DNA from: Acidimicrobiales bacterium
GTDB lineage: Bacteria > Actinomycetota > Acidimicrobiia > Acidimicrobiales > Palsa-688
Direction of reading: 5' to 3'
Assembly (NCBI GenBank): GCA_030039575.1
Contig: JASHVH010000279.1
Span: 1 to 8,596 of the forward strand
Length of the DNA stretch: 8,596 nucleotides
Both the position numbers and the translations under genes were made by a program. Below are positions 1 to 6,781 of this stretch, piece after piece; position 1 is the stretch's first letter; every line of letters begins with the position of its first letter. Under the pieces are notes generated by a model. It saw nothing but the letters and a program-made list of their open reading frames with translations. It was not told where the DNA came from and did not search any database.

Positions 1-974
1 TCGCTCGCCTGCTCGAAAGCGGCTCCGTTGAGCAAGCCTTCTGGGAAATGGCCACAGCCGACGTGACCGCTGCGCTCGAGATATTCCATCCTCTTTACGA
101 GCAAAGTGGGGCCTCCGATGGCTTTGTGTCCCTCGAGGTATCTCCCCGTCTGGCCTACGACACTGAGGGCACCATAAAGGACGCCCGGGCGTTCCACGAG
201 CGCATCGCCATGCCCAACCTGTTGGTCAAAATTCCCGCCACAGAGGCGGGCGTCCCGGCTATTCGCCAAATGATCAGCGAAGCCCGCAACATAAATGTCA
301 CCCTGATCTTTAGCCTCGACCGGTACAACGATGTTATTGAGGCTTACATTTCGGGACTGGAGGCACTCGACCGCTCCGGAGGTGAACTGTCGCGGGTCCA
401 CAGTGTGGCGTCGTTTTTCGTCAGCCGCGTTGACACCGAGGTGGACCGCCGGGTCGAGGCCAAAGCAGAAGAAAAACTTCTCGGCCTCAGAGGTAAGGCG
501 GCGGTCGCACAGGCGAAATTGGCGTACCAGTTGTTCCTCGAGCGCTTTTCCGGGCCGCGTTGGGAAGCCCTTCAAACCAAAGGGGCGCACCGCCAGCGTC
601 CCCTGTGGGCGTCAACCTCGACCAAGAACCCCGCCTACCCCGACCTGCTCTACGTCGACAACCTGATCGGCCCGGACACGGTGAACACGCTGCCGGACGC
701 CACCATCGCCGCTTTCCTCGACCACGGCACCGTGGCCCGGACCGTCGACCAAGGGGCCGACCAGGCTCGCGCCGACCTCGACGCCCTCGCCGCGGCCGGT
801 ATCGACATGGCGGACGTTTCGTCCCAGCTGGAGGACGAGGGCGTGGCCGCCTTTTCCAAGAGCTACGACGAGCTCCTCCAAGCGCTCGAAGACAAGGCCA
901 ACGAAGAAGGGGGCAATAAAGAGGGCGCCAAAAAAGACGGGGACGGCGAACGCCAGCCGCCGCGCCAGTCGTGA
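1..974 (+). CDS. tal: Transaldolase, 5' end missing
   Basis: Transaldolase moves a dihydroxyacetone unit between sugar phosphates (sedoheptulose 7-phosphate plus glyceraldehyde 3-phosphate to erythrose 4-phosphate plus fructose 6-phosphate) in the cytoplasmic non-oxidative pentose phosphate pathway. The frame is open from base 3, and codons before the first ATG at 48 still match the family (ARLLESGSVEQAFWEM). The gene therefore begins outside the window; 323 residues are visible and roughly 45 are missing compared with the usual 370 or so. The Schiff-base lysine lies in NLLVKIPAT (AAA at 228-230). Other family blocks are NVTLIFSLDRY, HSVASFFVSRVDTEVD, QRPLWASTSTKNP and DTVNTLPDATI. This is the long actinobacterial type of transaldolase. 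The last 25 or so residues are a hydrophilic Lys/Glu/Gly-rich tail beyond the conserved fold. The stop codon overlaps the zwf start, suggesting translational coupling. Confidence 0.96.
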   Translation, partial: ARLLESGSVEQAFWEMATADVTAALEIFHPLYEQSGASDGFVSLEVSPRLAYDTEGTIKDARAFHERIAMPNLLVKIPATEAGVPAIRQMISEARNINVTLIFSLDRYNDVIEAYISGLEALDRSGGELSRVHSVASFFVSRVDTEVDRRVEAKAEEKLLGLRGKAAVAQAKLAYQLFLERFSGPRWEALQTKGAHRQRPLWASTSTKNPAYPDLLYVDNLIGPDTVNTLPDATIAAFLDHGTVARTVDQGADQARADLDALAAAGIDMADVSSQLEDEGVAAFSKSYDELLQALEDKANEEGGNKEGAKKDGDGERQPPRQS

Positions 975-2494
975 GCACCGAAACCCTTCCCCTCAACCCA
1001 CTGGCGGAGGGCCTCGACACTGTCCGCCGCGCCCCACCCGGCGTGCTCGTAGTCTTCGGGGCCTCGGGGGACCTGACCCATCGTAAGCTCTTGCCGGCAC
1101 TTGAAAGGCTTTCGCGTCGCCGGCTTCTGCCCGCTGCCTTCGCCGTGGTCGGCGTAGCCCGGTCCGATATCTCCGATGATGGCTTCAGGGACATCATGGC
1201 CGACGCGGTGCCGGGGGCCGGGCCCGGGTGGGCGGAGATTATCAAAAACAGCATTTACATATCCGGCGACTATTCCGACCCGGAGACCTTCAACACCCTC
1301 AAGCGCCGCCTGGAAGAAATCGACGAGGCCCTTGGGACAGGGTCCAACCGGACGTACTACCTCGCCACGGTGCCCGATGTGTTCGCTGAAGTGGCTCGGG
1401 CGCTTGGCAAAGTAGGCCTGAACCGGCCGGAAGGTGGTGGGTTTGCCCGCCTGGTGATCGAAAAGCCCTTCGGGCATGACCTGGAGACGGCCCGGGAGCT
1501 CGACGCTGCCCTGCACGAGGTCTTCGACGAGGACCAGATATACCGCATCGACCACTACCTCGGGAAAGAGACGGTCCAGAACGTCTTGGCGCTGCGTTTT
1601 GCCAACGCCATCTTCGAACCTCTCTGGTCGCGCAATTACATCGACCATGTCCAGATCACGGTGGCGGAAACGATCGGCGTGGAGAAGCGGGGCAACTTCT
1701 ACGAAAAAGCCGGGGCCTTACGAGACATCGTCCAGAACCACGTGATGCAGGTCCTGTCGCTCACGCTGATGGAACCTCCGGGGACAATCGACGCCGAGGG
1801 CATCCGGGACGAAAAAGTAAAGGCACTCCGTTCTGTCGTGGTGCCGCAGGTGGACGAAGTCGCCAACATGTCTGTGAGGGCTCAATACGACAGCGGCTGG
1901 GTCGAAGGCAACGCCGTCCCCGGGTACCGCCAAGAAGAGGGCGTGAGCCCACAGAGCCAGACCGAGACGTACGTGGCGCTGAAGCTCCTGGTGGACAACT
2001 GGCGCTGGGCCGGCGTGCCCATTTACGCCCGGACCGGCAAGCGCCTACCCAAGCGGGTGACGGAGGTGGCGCTCCAGTTCAAAGCCGTGCCCCACCTTGC
2101 CTTCCCCAAGGCCGCCGCCACCGGGCTCAACCCCAACGCCCTGGTGCTACGCATCCAGCCGGACGAGGGCGTGACGCTGCGCTTCGGGGCAAAGGTGCCG
2201 GGGCAGGCGTTCATGGTGCGCGACGTGCTCATGGACTTTTCCTACGGCGCCGCCTTCCTGGAGGAACCCCCGGACGCCTACGAGCGGCTGCTGCTCGACG
2301 CCATGGTCGGTGACCCCACATTGTTCATCCGCAGCGACGAGGTCGACACCGCCTGGAAGATCGTCCAACCGCTGCTGGCCGCTTGGGCCAGCGACGACCC
2401 TCCACCCCTGGCCGGCTACGCGGCGGGCACCTGGGGCCCGCGCCAAGCCGACACCCTCATCGAACGAGACGGGCGACAATGGCGGACGCCATAA
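971..2494 (+). CDS. zwf: Glucose-6-phosphate 1-dehydrogenase
   Basis: This enzyme oxidises glucose 6-phosphate to 6-phosphogluconolactone with NADP+ reduction, the entry step of the oxidative pentose phosphate pathway. The 507-residue length is normal for the family. The N-terminal Rossmann domain carries the nucleotide-binding motif GASGDLTHRKL (residues 30-40). IEKPFGHD (163-170) holds the substrate-contacting lysine K165. The family signature RIDHYLGKE (192-200) contains H195. RDIVQNHVMQ (251-260) contains H257, which by family alignment corresponds to the catalytic histidine of the Leuconostoc enzyme. All key residues are present, so it should be active. The GTG start at 971 overlaps the tal stop (GTGA), and the N-terminal sequence before the Rossmann motif has a typical length, which supports this start. 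opcA follows with a 16-base overlap. Confidence 0.98.
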   Translation: MSTETLPLNPLAEGLDTVRRAPPGVLVVFGASGDLTHRKLLPALERLSRRRLLPAAFAVVGVARSDISDDGFRDIMADAVPGAGPGWAEIIKNSIYISGDYSDPETFNTLKRRLEEIDEALGTGSNRTYYLATVPDVFAEVARALGKVGLNRPEGGGFARLVIEKPFGHDLETARELDAALHEVFDEDQIYRIDHYLGKETVQNVLALRFANAIFEPLWSRNYIDHVQITVAETIGVEKRGNFYEKAGALRDIVQNHVMQVLSLTLMEPPGTIDAEGIRDEKVKALRSVVVPQVDEVANMSVRAQYDSGWVEGNAVPGYRQEEGVSPQSQTETYVALKLLVDNWRWAGVPIYARTGKRLPKRVTEVALQFKAVPHLAFPKAAATGLNPNALVLRIQPDEGVTLRFGAKVPGQAFMVRDVLMDFSYGAAFLEEPPDAYERLLLDAMVGDPTLFIRSDEVDTAWKIVQPLLAAWASDDPPPLAGYAAGTWGPRQADTLIERDGRQWRTP

Positions 2495-3537
2495 CGGGCC
2501 TGCGCCCGGGCGGCACCGACACCGCCGAACCGGGGTCCCTGCTCGCGGTCCAGACGTGGGAAGGCCGCGGCGTGGGCCTGGGCCAGGTCATCGCCGCCCT
2601 CCCGGAACTGCGCCGGCAAGCGTCAGGCCGGGGCGCCGGCATGCGGACCGCGGTTACGACCATCGTCATGGTGGTCAGGCCGGACGACGACTCTGAGGTG
2701 GTGGCGGAACCCGTGCGCGCCGTCGGCGCTCACCACCCGTGCCGAGTGGTCGTGTTGCGACCGGACCCCGACAGGACCCCCGTGATCGACGCCAAAGCCG
2801 TACTCTGGCGGGCCGAGCCCACCGCTTCCCAGGGTCACCCGGTCTTCTTCGAAGAGCTTCACCTGCACGTCGGGGGCCAGGGGGCATCCCACCTGGCCTC
2901 GATCGTCGGCCCGTTCGTCTTGCCCGACCTGCCCGTCGTCATGTGGTTCCCGGACGTGCTGCCCGACCCGGTGGACCCCCTTTTACGCCTGGCCAGTGTG
3001 CTGGTGGTCGATACGCGAGACATGGTCCCGGACCCGGCAGCCATCGGGCACTCGTACCGGACGCTCCTCGAGCTGGCCAACCACCACCCTGTGGTCGACC
3101 TGTCCTGGGTGCGCCTCCAGCCCTGGAGGGAACTGCTGGCGGGCCTGTTCGAACCCGAGCACAGCCGGCCGTTCGAGCAATGCATCTGTTCGGCGAAGGT
3201 GAGCGGCAAGCCCGGGCCGCGCCACATACTCGGCGGCTGGCTCATGGCCCAGCTCGACCTGCGGGCGCGGGAACTGGTCCTGGCCGACTCCAAGCATGTC
3301 GACATCACATTGGAGGCCGTTTGCCACGGAGAACAGGGCAAGTTCGAGGTGAGGCGCGACGAGGGGACCAGGGCGGTGTGGGCCAAGGCATCCCTCGCGA
3401 ACGGCATCTCCCACAGCCAGGCCTTGCCCCTCCCTGACGACTCGCTGACGTCGGCCTTGTCTTCGGCGATATCCAACTTGCAGGCCGACAAGGTGTGGGA
3501 GCGGGCCCTGGCGGCGGCTGCAGCTCTCGCCTCCTAA
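2479..3537 (+). CDS. opcA: Glucose-6-phosphate dehydrogenase assembly protein OpcA
   Basis: OpcA promotes assembly or activation of G6PD in cyanobacteria and is conserved next to zwf in Actinobacteria, where its mechanism is less clear. The protein has 352 residues from the ATG at 2479. The open frame extends back to 2383 inside zwf, but that stretch reads as out-of-frame zwf sequence, so the later ATG is preferred. N-terminal blocks include TAVTTIVMVVR, HHPCRVVVL (residues 85-93) and ELHLHVGG. The central VVMWFPDVLPDPVDPLL (M155-W156) followed by a VVDTRD segment is typical of the family. The C-terminal domain includes HVDITLEAV and ends in a helical LPDDSLTSALSSAI...VWERALAAA segment. Somewhat longer than the 300-320 residues usual in mycobacteria and corynebacteria. 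Identified from motifs and position, without an alignment. Confidence 0.93.
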   Translation: MADAITGLRPGGTDTAEPGSLLAVQTWEGRGVGLGQVIAALPELRRQASGRGAGMRTAVTTIVMVVRPDDDSEVVAEPVRAVGAHHPCRVVVLRPDPDRTPVIDAKAVLWRAEPTASQGHPVFFEELHLHVGGQGASHLASIVGPFVLPDLPVVMWFPDVLPDPVDPLLRLASVLVVDTRDMVPDPAAIGHSYRTLLELANHHPVVDLSWVRLQPWRELLAGLFEPEHSRPFEQCICSAKVSGKPGPRHILGGWLMAQLDLRARELVLADSKHVDITLEAVCHGEQGKFEVRRDEGTRAVWAKASLANGISHSQALPLPDDSLTSALSSAISNLQADKVWERALAAAAALAS

Positions 3538-3554
3538 CGGTTAGGGTCTTGCGC

Positions 3555-4226
3555 GTGAACCGAGAGATGGTGGTGACCGATGACGTCCCCGGCGCCTTTG
3601 CCCGAGAGGTCATCTCGGCGTTCGTCGACCGGCCCGGAGAAGAGTTCGACATAGCCCTCTCGGGCGGCGAGGTGGCGCGCGCTTGCTACGAGCGGCTGGC
3701 GGCAGAGGGCACCCAGGCCGTCGACTGGCTCGTCGTGAACTTCTTTTGGGCCGACGAGCTCTGCGTCCCGCCCAACCATGCCGCCTCCAACGAGCGCCTG
3801 GGCCGCGAAGCGCTCCTGGAGCGGGTGGGGGCGGCCAACGCCGTTTACCCGATGCGTTGCGACGACGGTCTCGACGCCTACCAGCTCCGCCTCGGGGAGG
3901 TCGGGCAGCTGGACGTGGTCCACCTCGTTCTCGGTCCCGACGGCAGCATTGCCGGCCTGTTCCCGGGCTCGATGGCCCTCAACGCCGACCCCGGCCAGCT
4001 CGTGACGTTCAGCGAGGACCCGAGCGGGGTGCACAAGCACCTGCGCATGACGCTCACCTACGCCGGCATCGCCCGCGCTCGCTTGGTCATATTCACCGTG
4101 GAGGGGGAGGCGCAGCGTCCGGCCATGGAAGCTGTGGTGGCGGGCGAAGACGTGCCGGCGGCGCACGTCCGCGCCGGCCGAGTCTTGTGGTTGGTGGGCA
4201 AGGACGCCGCCCCCCGGGCGATCTGA
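3555..4226 (+). CDS. pgl: 6-phosphogluconolactonase-like protein with altered active-site motifs
   Basis: By position and fold this is 6-phosphogluconolactonase, which hydrolyses the lactone made by Zwf to 6-phosphogluconate. The start is taken as GTG at 3555 (223 residues), with AGGG at 3543-3546 eight bases upstream. The frame is open back to a GTG at 3495 within opcA, and an ATG at 3567 is a further option. Family blocks are IALSGGEVARACYERLA (34-49), VNFFWADELCVPPNHAASN (61-79), VHLVLGPDGSIAGLFPGS (122-139) and RMTLTYAGIARARLVIFTVEG (164-184). Three usually conserved positions differ: the Arg of the DER motif is Leu69, the His of DGH is Ser131, and the Lys in the GxxK motif near the C-terminal strand is Gln187. 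SGGSTP is also reduced to SGGEVA. The enzyme may be diverged or inactive. It sits 17 bases after opcA in the same unit. Confidence 0.87.
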   Translation: MNREMVVTDDVPGAFAREVISAFVDRPGEEFDIALSGGEVARACYERLAAEGTQAVDWLVVNFFWADELCVPPNHAASNERLGREALLERVGAANAVYPMRCDDGLDAYQLRLGEVGQLDVVHLVLGPDGSIAGLFPGSMALNADPGQLVTFSEDPSGVHKHLRMTLTYAGIARARLVIFTVEGEAQRPAMEAVVAGEDVPAAHVRAGRVLWLVGKDAAPRAI

Positions 4227-4248
4227 GGCTCCGAAGGTAGCGCGAAAC

Positions 4249-5427
4249 GTGACGGAGCGTTCACCGTTACCCCCCGAAGCGGCGGCGGGAAAGGGGCCCG
4301 ACCGAGCCGGGGACTTGCCTGTGGCCCAACCCACGCACGCCCGGCCGGGCAGTACCGGTGACCCCGAACTGGACACCCGCATCGAGTCCCTGCTCGACGA
4401 GGTGGGCGTCACGGCCAACCGCGACCAGCTCCGGGAGCTACTGGTCTCGACTATCCGCATGGCTCAGGGACAAGCCGACCGGCTCGACTTGAAGATCGCC
4501 AACGCGGCTTTGCGGGAGATGCGGGAAGGCTTCGAGGTCTTCGCGCCGTACCGGGACGTCCGCAAGATCACGATGTTCGGCTCCGCCCGCACGCACCCGA
4601 CAGACCCGCTCTACTCGCAGGCACGAGACCTGGCTTCGCGCCTTGTTGCCCTGGGTTGGTCGACGGTCACAGGAGCGGGCCCGGGGATAATGGCCGCCGG
4701 CCTCGAAGGGGCCGGTCCGGAGCATTCCTTCGGGATCAATATCCGGCTCCCGTTCGAGCAGCAGCCCAACCAGTTCATTTCGTCGGACCCGAAGTTGGTC
4801 TCGATGAAGTACTTCTTCACCCGCAAGCTCCTGCTCGTGAAGGAGTCCGACGGGTACGCCGTACTGCCAGGAGGGTACGGGACCCTGGACGAGGCCTTCG
4901 AGCTGCTCACCCTTCTGCAAACGGGTAAAGCGGAGCCGGCCCCCGTGGTCCTCCTCGAGGTGCCGGGCGGAAGCTACTGGCGGGCGTGGGAGCGCTTCGT
5001 GACGGACGAGGTGGCTGCCCGCGGTTTCATCGGCCCGGAGGACACCAGCTTCTACCTGATCACGGACGACGTACTGGAGGCCGCGGCCGAGGTACTGGGT
5101 TTTTACCGCAACTACCAGTCCTTGCGCTGGGTCGGCGACCGGATGGTGATCCGTCTCGTGGCCCGGCCCACGCAAGGCGAGGTCGCCGCACTGTGCGAGG
5201 AGTTCGCCGGCATGTGCCTCCGGGGCGGGATCGAGGTCCTCCCAGGGCCCTTGCCCATCGAAGTGCGGGAAGGCGACCACCTGGAGTTCCCCCGCATCGC
5301 GCTCCGTTTCGACAAGCTGTCGTTCTCCCACCTGCGCCGGCTGATAGACGCCCTCAATGCCCTGCCGAGCGCTCCCCCAATGCCAGCCGGCCTCCCGGTC
5401 CCGCCGAGCCAGCGCGCCCGGGGCTGA
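4249..5427 (+). CDS. LOG-family (TIGR00730-like, lysine decarboxylase-fold) Rossmann protein, possible nucleotide 5'-monophosphate nucleosidase
   Basis: Characterised members of this family (plant LOG, bacterial PpnN) cleave nucleoside 5'-monophosphates to free base plus ribose 5-phosphate; the older name lysine decarboxylase is misleading. The Rossmann core shows MFGSAR (109-114), TGAGPGIMAAGLEGA, SMKYFFTRK (185-193) with the family Arg192, and the diagnostic PGGYGTLDE (207-215), matching PGGxGTxxE with Glu215 as the expected catalytic residue. At 392 residues it is about twice the size of plant LOG proteins. The extra parts are an N-terminal segment of about 100 residues (Pro/Gly-rich, then helical) and a C-terminal segment of about 110 residues starting near FYRNYQSLRW. 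The GTG start at 4249 is 22 bases after pgl, with GAAGG at 4233-4237 as a probable ribosome binding site. Function inferred from family motifs; substrate unknown. Confidence 0.88.
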   Translation: MTERSPLPPEAAAGKGPDRAGDLPVAQPTHARPGSTGDPELDTRIESLLDEVGVTANRDQLRELLVSTIRMAQGQADRLDLKIANAALREMREGFEVFAPYRDVRKITMFGSARTHPTDPLYSQARDLASRLVALGWSTVTGAGPGIMAAGLEGAGPEHSFGINIRLPFEQQPNQFISSDPKLVSMKYFFTRKLLLVKESDGYAVLPGGYGTLDEAFELLTLLQTGKAEPAPVVLLEVPGGSYWRAWERFVTDEVAARGFIGPEDTSFYLITDDVLEAAAEVLGFYRNYQSLRWVGDRMVIRLVARPTQGEVAALCEEFAGMCLRGGIEVLPGPLPIEVREGDHLEFPRIALRFDKLSFSHLRRLIDALNALPSAPPMPAGLPVPPSQRARG

Positions 5428-5520
5428 CCGCGCTTCAAGTCCCGCCCCGTCACCTTTGCCGCTCTGCCCCCTCAGCTAAACCAGGCTGGCCCGGCCCCGC
5501 CCCGCCGTGGGTGCCTGCCG
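5428..5520. other. Intergenic gap between convergent LOG-family and MarR genes
   Basis: Ninety-three GC-rich, C-rich bases separate the two converging stop codons. The only pairing I see is CAGGC (5482-5486) with GCCTG (5513-5517), which has a long loop and an irregular interior and no T-run. I do not call a terminator here. Confidence 0.5.
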
Positions 5521-6078
5521 TCACTCCTCGGTGTACGCACCGGACCGGCTCTCCTCGTCGGCCACTGCCGCCAGCACGACCTCGGCTATTTCGGAGAGAC
5601 AGGCTAGTTGAGCCGGCGTAAGGCGGTCGACGAACAAGCGCCGCACCGCCTCCAGATGGCTCGGGGCCGCGGCGCCTATCTCCCGGCGGCCCGCACAGGT
5701 GACGGAAACGAAGGCCCCCCGGCGGTCAGAACCGCACTTCATCTTCTCTACCAGCCCGCGCTGCACCATCCGGCTCACCTGGTGGGAGAGGCGGCTTTTT
5801 TCCCACCCCAGTTGGTTCCCGAGCTGGAACAGGCGCATGCGGCCGTCCGGCCGGTCGGTGAGCGCGACCAGCACGGCGTAGTCCTGGTAGCTGAGGCCGG
5901 AGTGGGTAGAAAGATCCCTGGCGAGCAACGCCGTGAGGCGCATCTGCATGAGCTGGAGCGAGCGCCACGCTCGTTCCTCGGTCTCGGTCAGCCACCTGAC
6001 GGTGGGCGCTTCAGACGGCACTTCTGCGGAGGTCGTCGGAATAGTTGATATGTCTCCTATGTTGACCACACCAGACAT
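5521..6078 (-). CDS. MarR-family transcriptional regulator
   Basis: A winged helix-turn-helix regulator of the MarR family, which usually acts as a dimer on a nearby promoter and responds to a small ligand or oxidant. From the ATG at 6078 the protein has 185 residues. The DNA-binding core runs from LSYQDYAVLVALTD through RMRLFQLGNQLGWEKSRLSHQVSRMVQRGLVEK (about residues 77-112). The wing is GSDRRGAFVSVT (DRR at 118-120), and a helical C-terminus, LTPAQLACLSEIAEVVLAAV, should dimerise. The start is uncertain. The frame is open back to 6153, but that part runs into yceI coding sequence. ATG 6078 and GTG 6069 are both plausible, with GGGGTGAT as a weak ribosome site. An AGGAG core at 6054-6058 on this strand has no ATG, GTG or TTG at proper spacing. 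Divergent to yceI, which is its likeliest target. Confidence 0.9.
   Translation of the reverse strand: MSGVVNIGDISTIPTTSAEVPSEAPTVRWLTETEERAWRSLQLMQMRLTALLARDLSTHSGLSYQDYAVLVALTDRPDGRMRLFQLGNQLGWEKSRLSHQVSRMVQRGLVEKMKCGSDRRGAFVSVTCAGRREIGAAAPSHLEAVRRLFVDRLTPAQLACLSEIAEVVLAAVADEESRSGAYTEE
6050..6078. promoter_or_regulatory. Inverted repeat ATGTCT-N17-AGACAT, candidate regulator site
   Basis: ATGTCT at 6050-6055 is perfectly mirrored by AGACAT at 6073-6078, with centres 23 bases apart, about two helical turns. The arms extend imperfectly outward (TGATATGTCT against AGACATCA). A direct repeat GTTGA (6044-6048 and 6061-6065) overlaps it. The stretch is more AT-rich than the surroundings and lies between the two divergent genes, over the annotated MarR start. 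A MarR-type dimer site is plausible, but six-base arms with a 17-base spacer can occur by chance. I could not identify a convincing -35/-10 pair for either gene. Confidence 0.3.
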
Positions 6079-6097
6079 CACCCCACTGAACCATATG

Positions 6098-6103
6098 AGG
6101 AGG
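6098..6103 (+). promoter_or_regulatory. Strong ribosome binding site of the yceI gene
   Basis: AGGAGG is a perfect Shine-Dalgarno core six bases before the ATG at 6110. It decides the start: an in-frame ATG at 6095 lies directly against this site and would be part of the leader. It is the strongest ribosome site in the window, suggesting efficient translation. Confidence 0.85.
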
Positions 6104-6109
6104 ACCAAA

Positions 6110-6676
6110 ATGTCCACATCTGAGGCGTCAGCCCCGGCCGCGGTGACTGGCAACTACAAGCTTGACCTTGCTCATACTCGCATCGGCTTCTCGGCTCGTC
6201 ACGCCATGGTGTCCAAGGTGCGCGGCCAGTTCAACAAGTTCGATGGCTCTGTTTACCTTGACGCCGAAAAGCCGGCGAACTCTCACGTGGAGTTGAATAT
6301 CGACGCCAACAGCATCGACACTCGCAACGACGACCGGGATAACCACCTCCGCAGCAACGACTTCCTGGCCATGAAGGAGTACCCCGAGATCACGTTCCGC
6401 TCCACGGAGGTCGAACAGGTGGACGACAACCACTACCGCGTTACCGGCGACCTCACCATTCGCGGAGTCACGAGGCCGGTAACGGTTGACTTCGAGTTGA
6501 CGGGCGTAGCGACAGACCCTTACGGCAACCAGCGGGTGGGCTTCGAGGGCAGCGCCACTATCAACCGCAAGGACTGGGGGGTCAACTGGAACGCCGTGCT
6601 CGACGGCGGCGGCGTCATGGTGAGCGAGCGGGTCAACCTCGAGTTCGAAGTAGAGGGGATCAAACAAGCCGCGTAA
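6110..6676 (+). CDS. YceI-family lipocalin-like protein (polyisoprenoid-binding type)
   Basis: YceI proteins fold as an extended lipocalin-like beta-barrel; structurally studied members bind a polyisoprenoid chain in the cavity, and physiological roles are mostly unsettled. This one has 188 residues, a normal length. The sequence follows the family pattern: GNYKLDLAHTRIGFSARHAM (14-33), VRGQFNKFDGSV, VELNIDANSIDTRNDDRDNHLRS (around 64-86), DFLAMKEYPEITFRST, GDLTIRGVTRPVTVDFEL, and RKDWGVNWNAVLDGGGVMVSERV near the end. There is no signal peptide or membrane segment, so it should be cytoplasmic, unlike the periplasmic E. coli YceI. It lies divergent to a MarR regulator, with about 31 bases between annotated starts, implying shared control. 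Probable transcript ends follow at 6693-6718 and 6782-6808. Confidence 0.94.
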   Translation: MSTSEASAPAAVTGNYKLDLAHTRIGFSARHAMVSKVRGQFNKFDGSVYLDAEKPANSHVELNIDANSIDTRNDDRDNHLRSNDFLAMKEYPEITFRSTEVEQVDDNHYRVTGDLTIRGVTRPVTVDFELTGVATDPYGNQRVGFEGSATINRKDWGVNWNAVLDGGGVMVSERVNLEFEVEGIKQAA

Positions 6677-6692
6677 GGTCTGCGGGCGGGCC

Positions 6693-6718
6693 AGGCTTAC
6701 TGAGCCTCTTTGCCTTTT
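6693..6718 (+). terminator. Small hairpin with T-rich tail after yceI
   Basis: AGGCT (6693-6697) pairs with AGCCT (6703-6707) around a five-base loop, and the next bases are CTTTGCCTTTTTG. A 5-bp stem is short, but the position 16 bases after the yceI stop and the T-rich tail fit an intrinsic terminator. Confidence 0.5.
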
Positions 6719-6781
6719 TGCGCCGGTGCGCCAAACAGAGAAATAGGACACTCGGCAGCCGCCTGGACCGGCGCCACTGCA

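Noticed and set aside
487..1254. 255-codon minus-strand frame across the tal/zwf junction
   Set aside because: Arg/Pro/Gly-rich low-complexity translation opposite two well-identified genes.
2739..3437. Plus-strand frame inside opcA
   Set aside because: Out-of-frame shadow of opcA, with Arg/Pro-rich composition and no motif.
3534..4460. 308-codon open frame on the minus strand opposite pgl
   Set aside because: It mirrors pgl codon bias in a GC-rich genome; pgl motifs on the plus strand are clear and the antisense product has no family-like pattern.
4438..5331. 297-codon open frame on the minus strand opposite the LOG-family gene
   Set aside because: The plus-strand gene has diagnostic motifs throughout; the antisense product is a composition artefact.
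5482..5517. CAGGC/GCCTG pairing between LOG and MarR genes as a terminator
   Set aside because: Stem is irregular with a long loop, and there is no T-run in either direction.
5608..6048. Plus-strand frame opposite the MarR gene
   Set aside because: MarR helix-turn-helix and wing motifs are on the minus strand; the sense product has no recognisable pattern.
6045..6090. TTGATA or TTGACC as a -35 box for yceI
   Set aside because: No acceptable -10 hexamer lies 16-18 bases downstream of either.
6719..6733. GCGC-CGGT-GCGC hairpin next to a T-run
   Set aside because: The T-run lies before rather than after the hairpin on the plus strand, so it belongs to the preceding terminator candidate.
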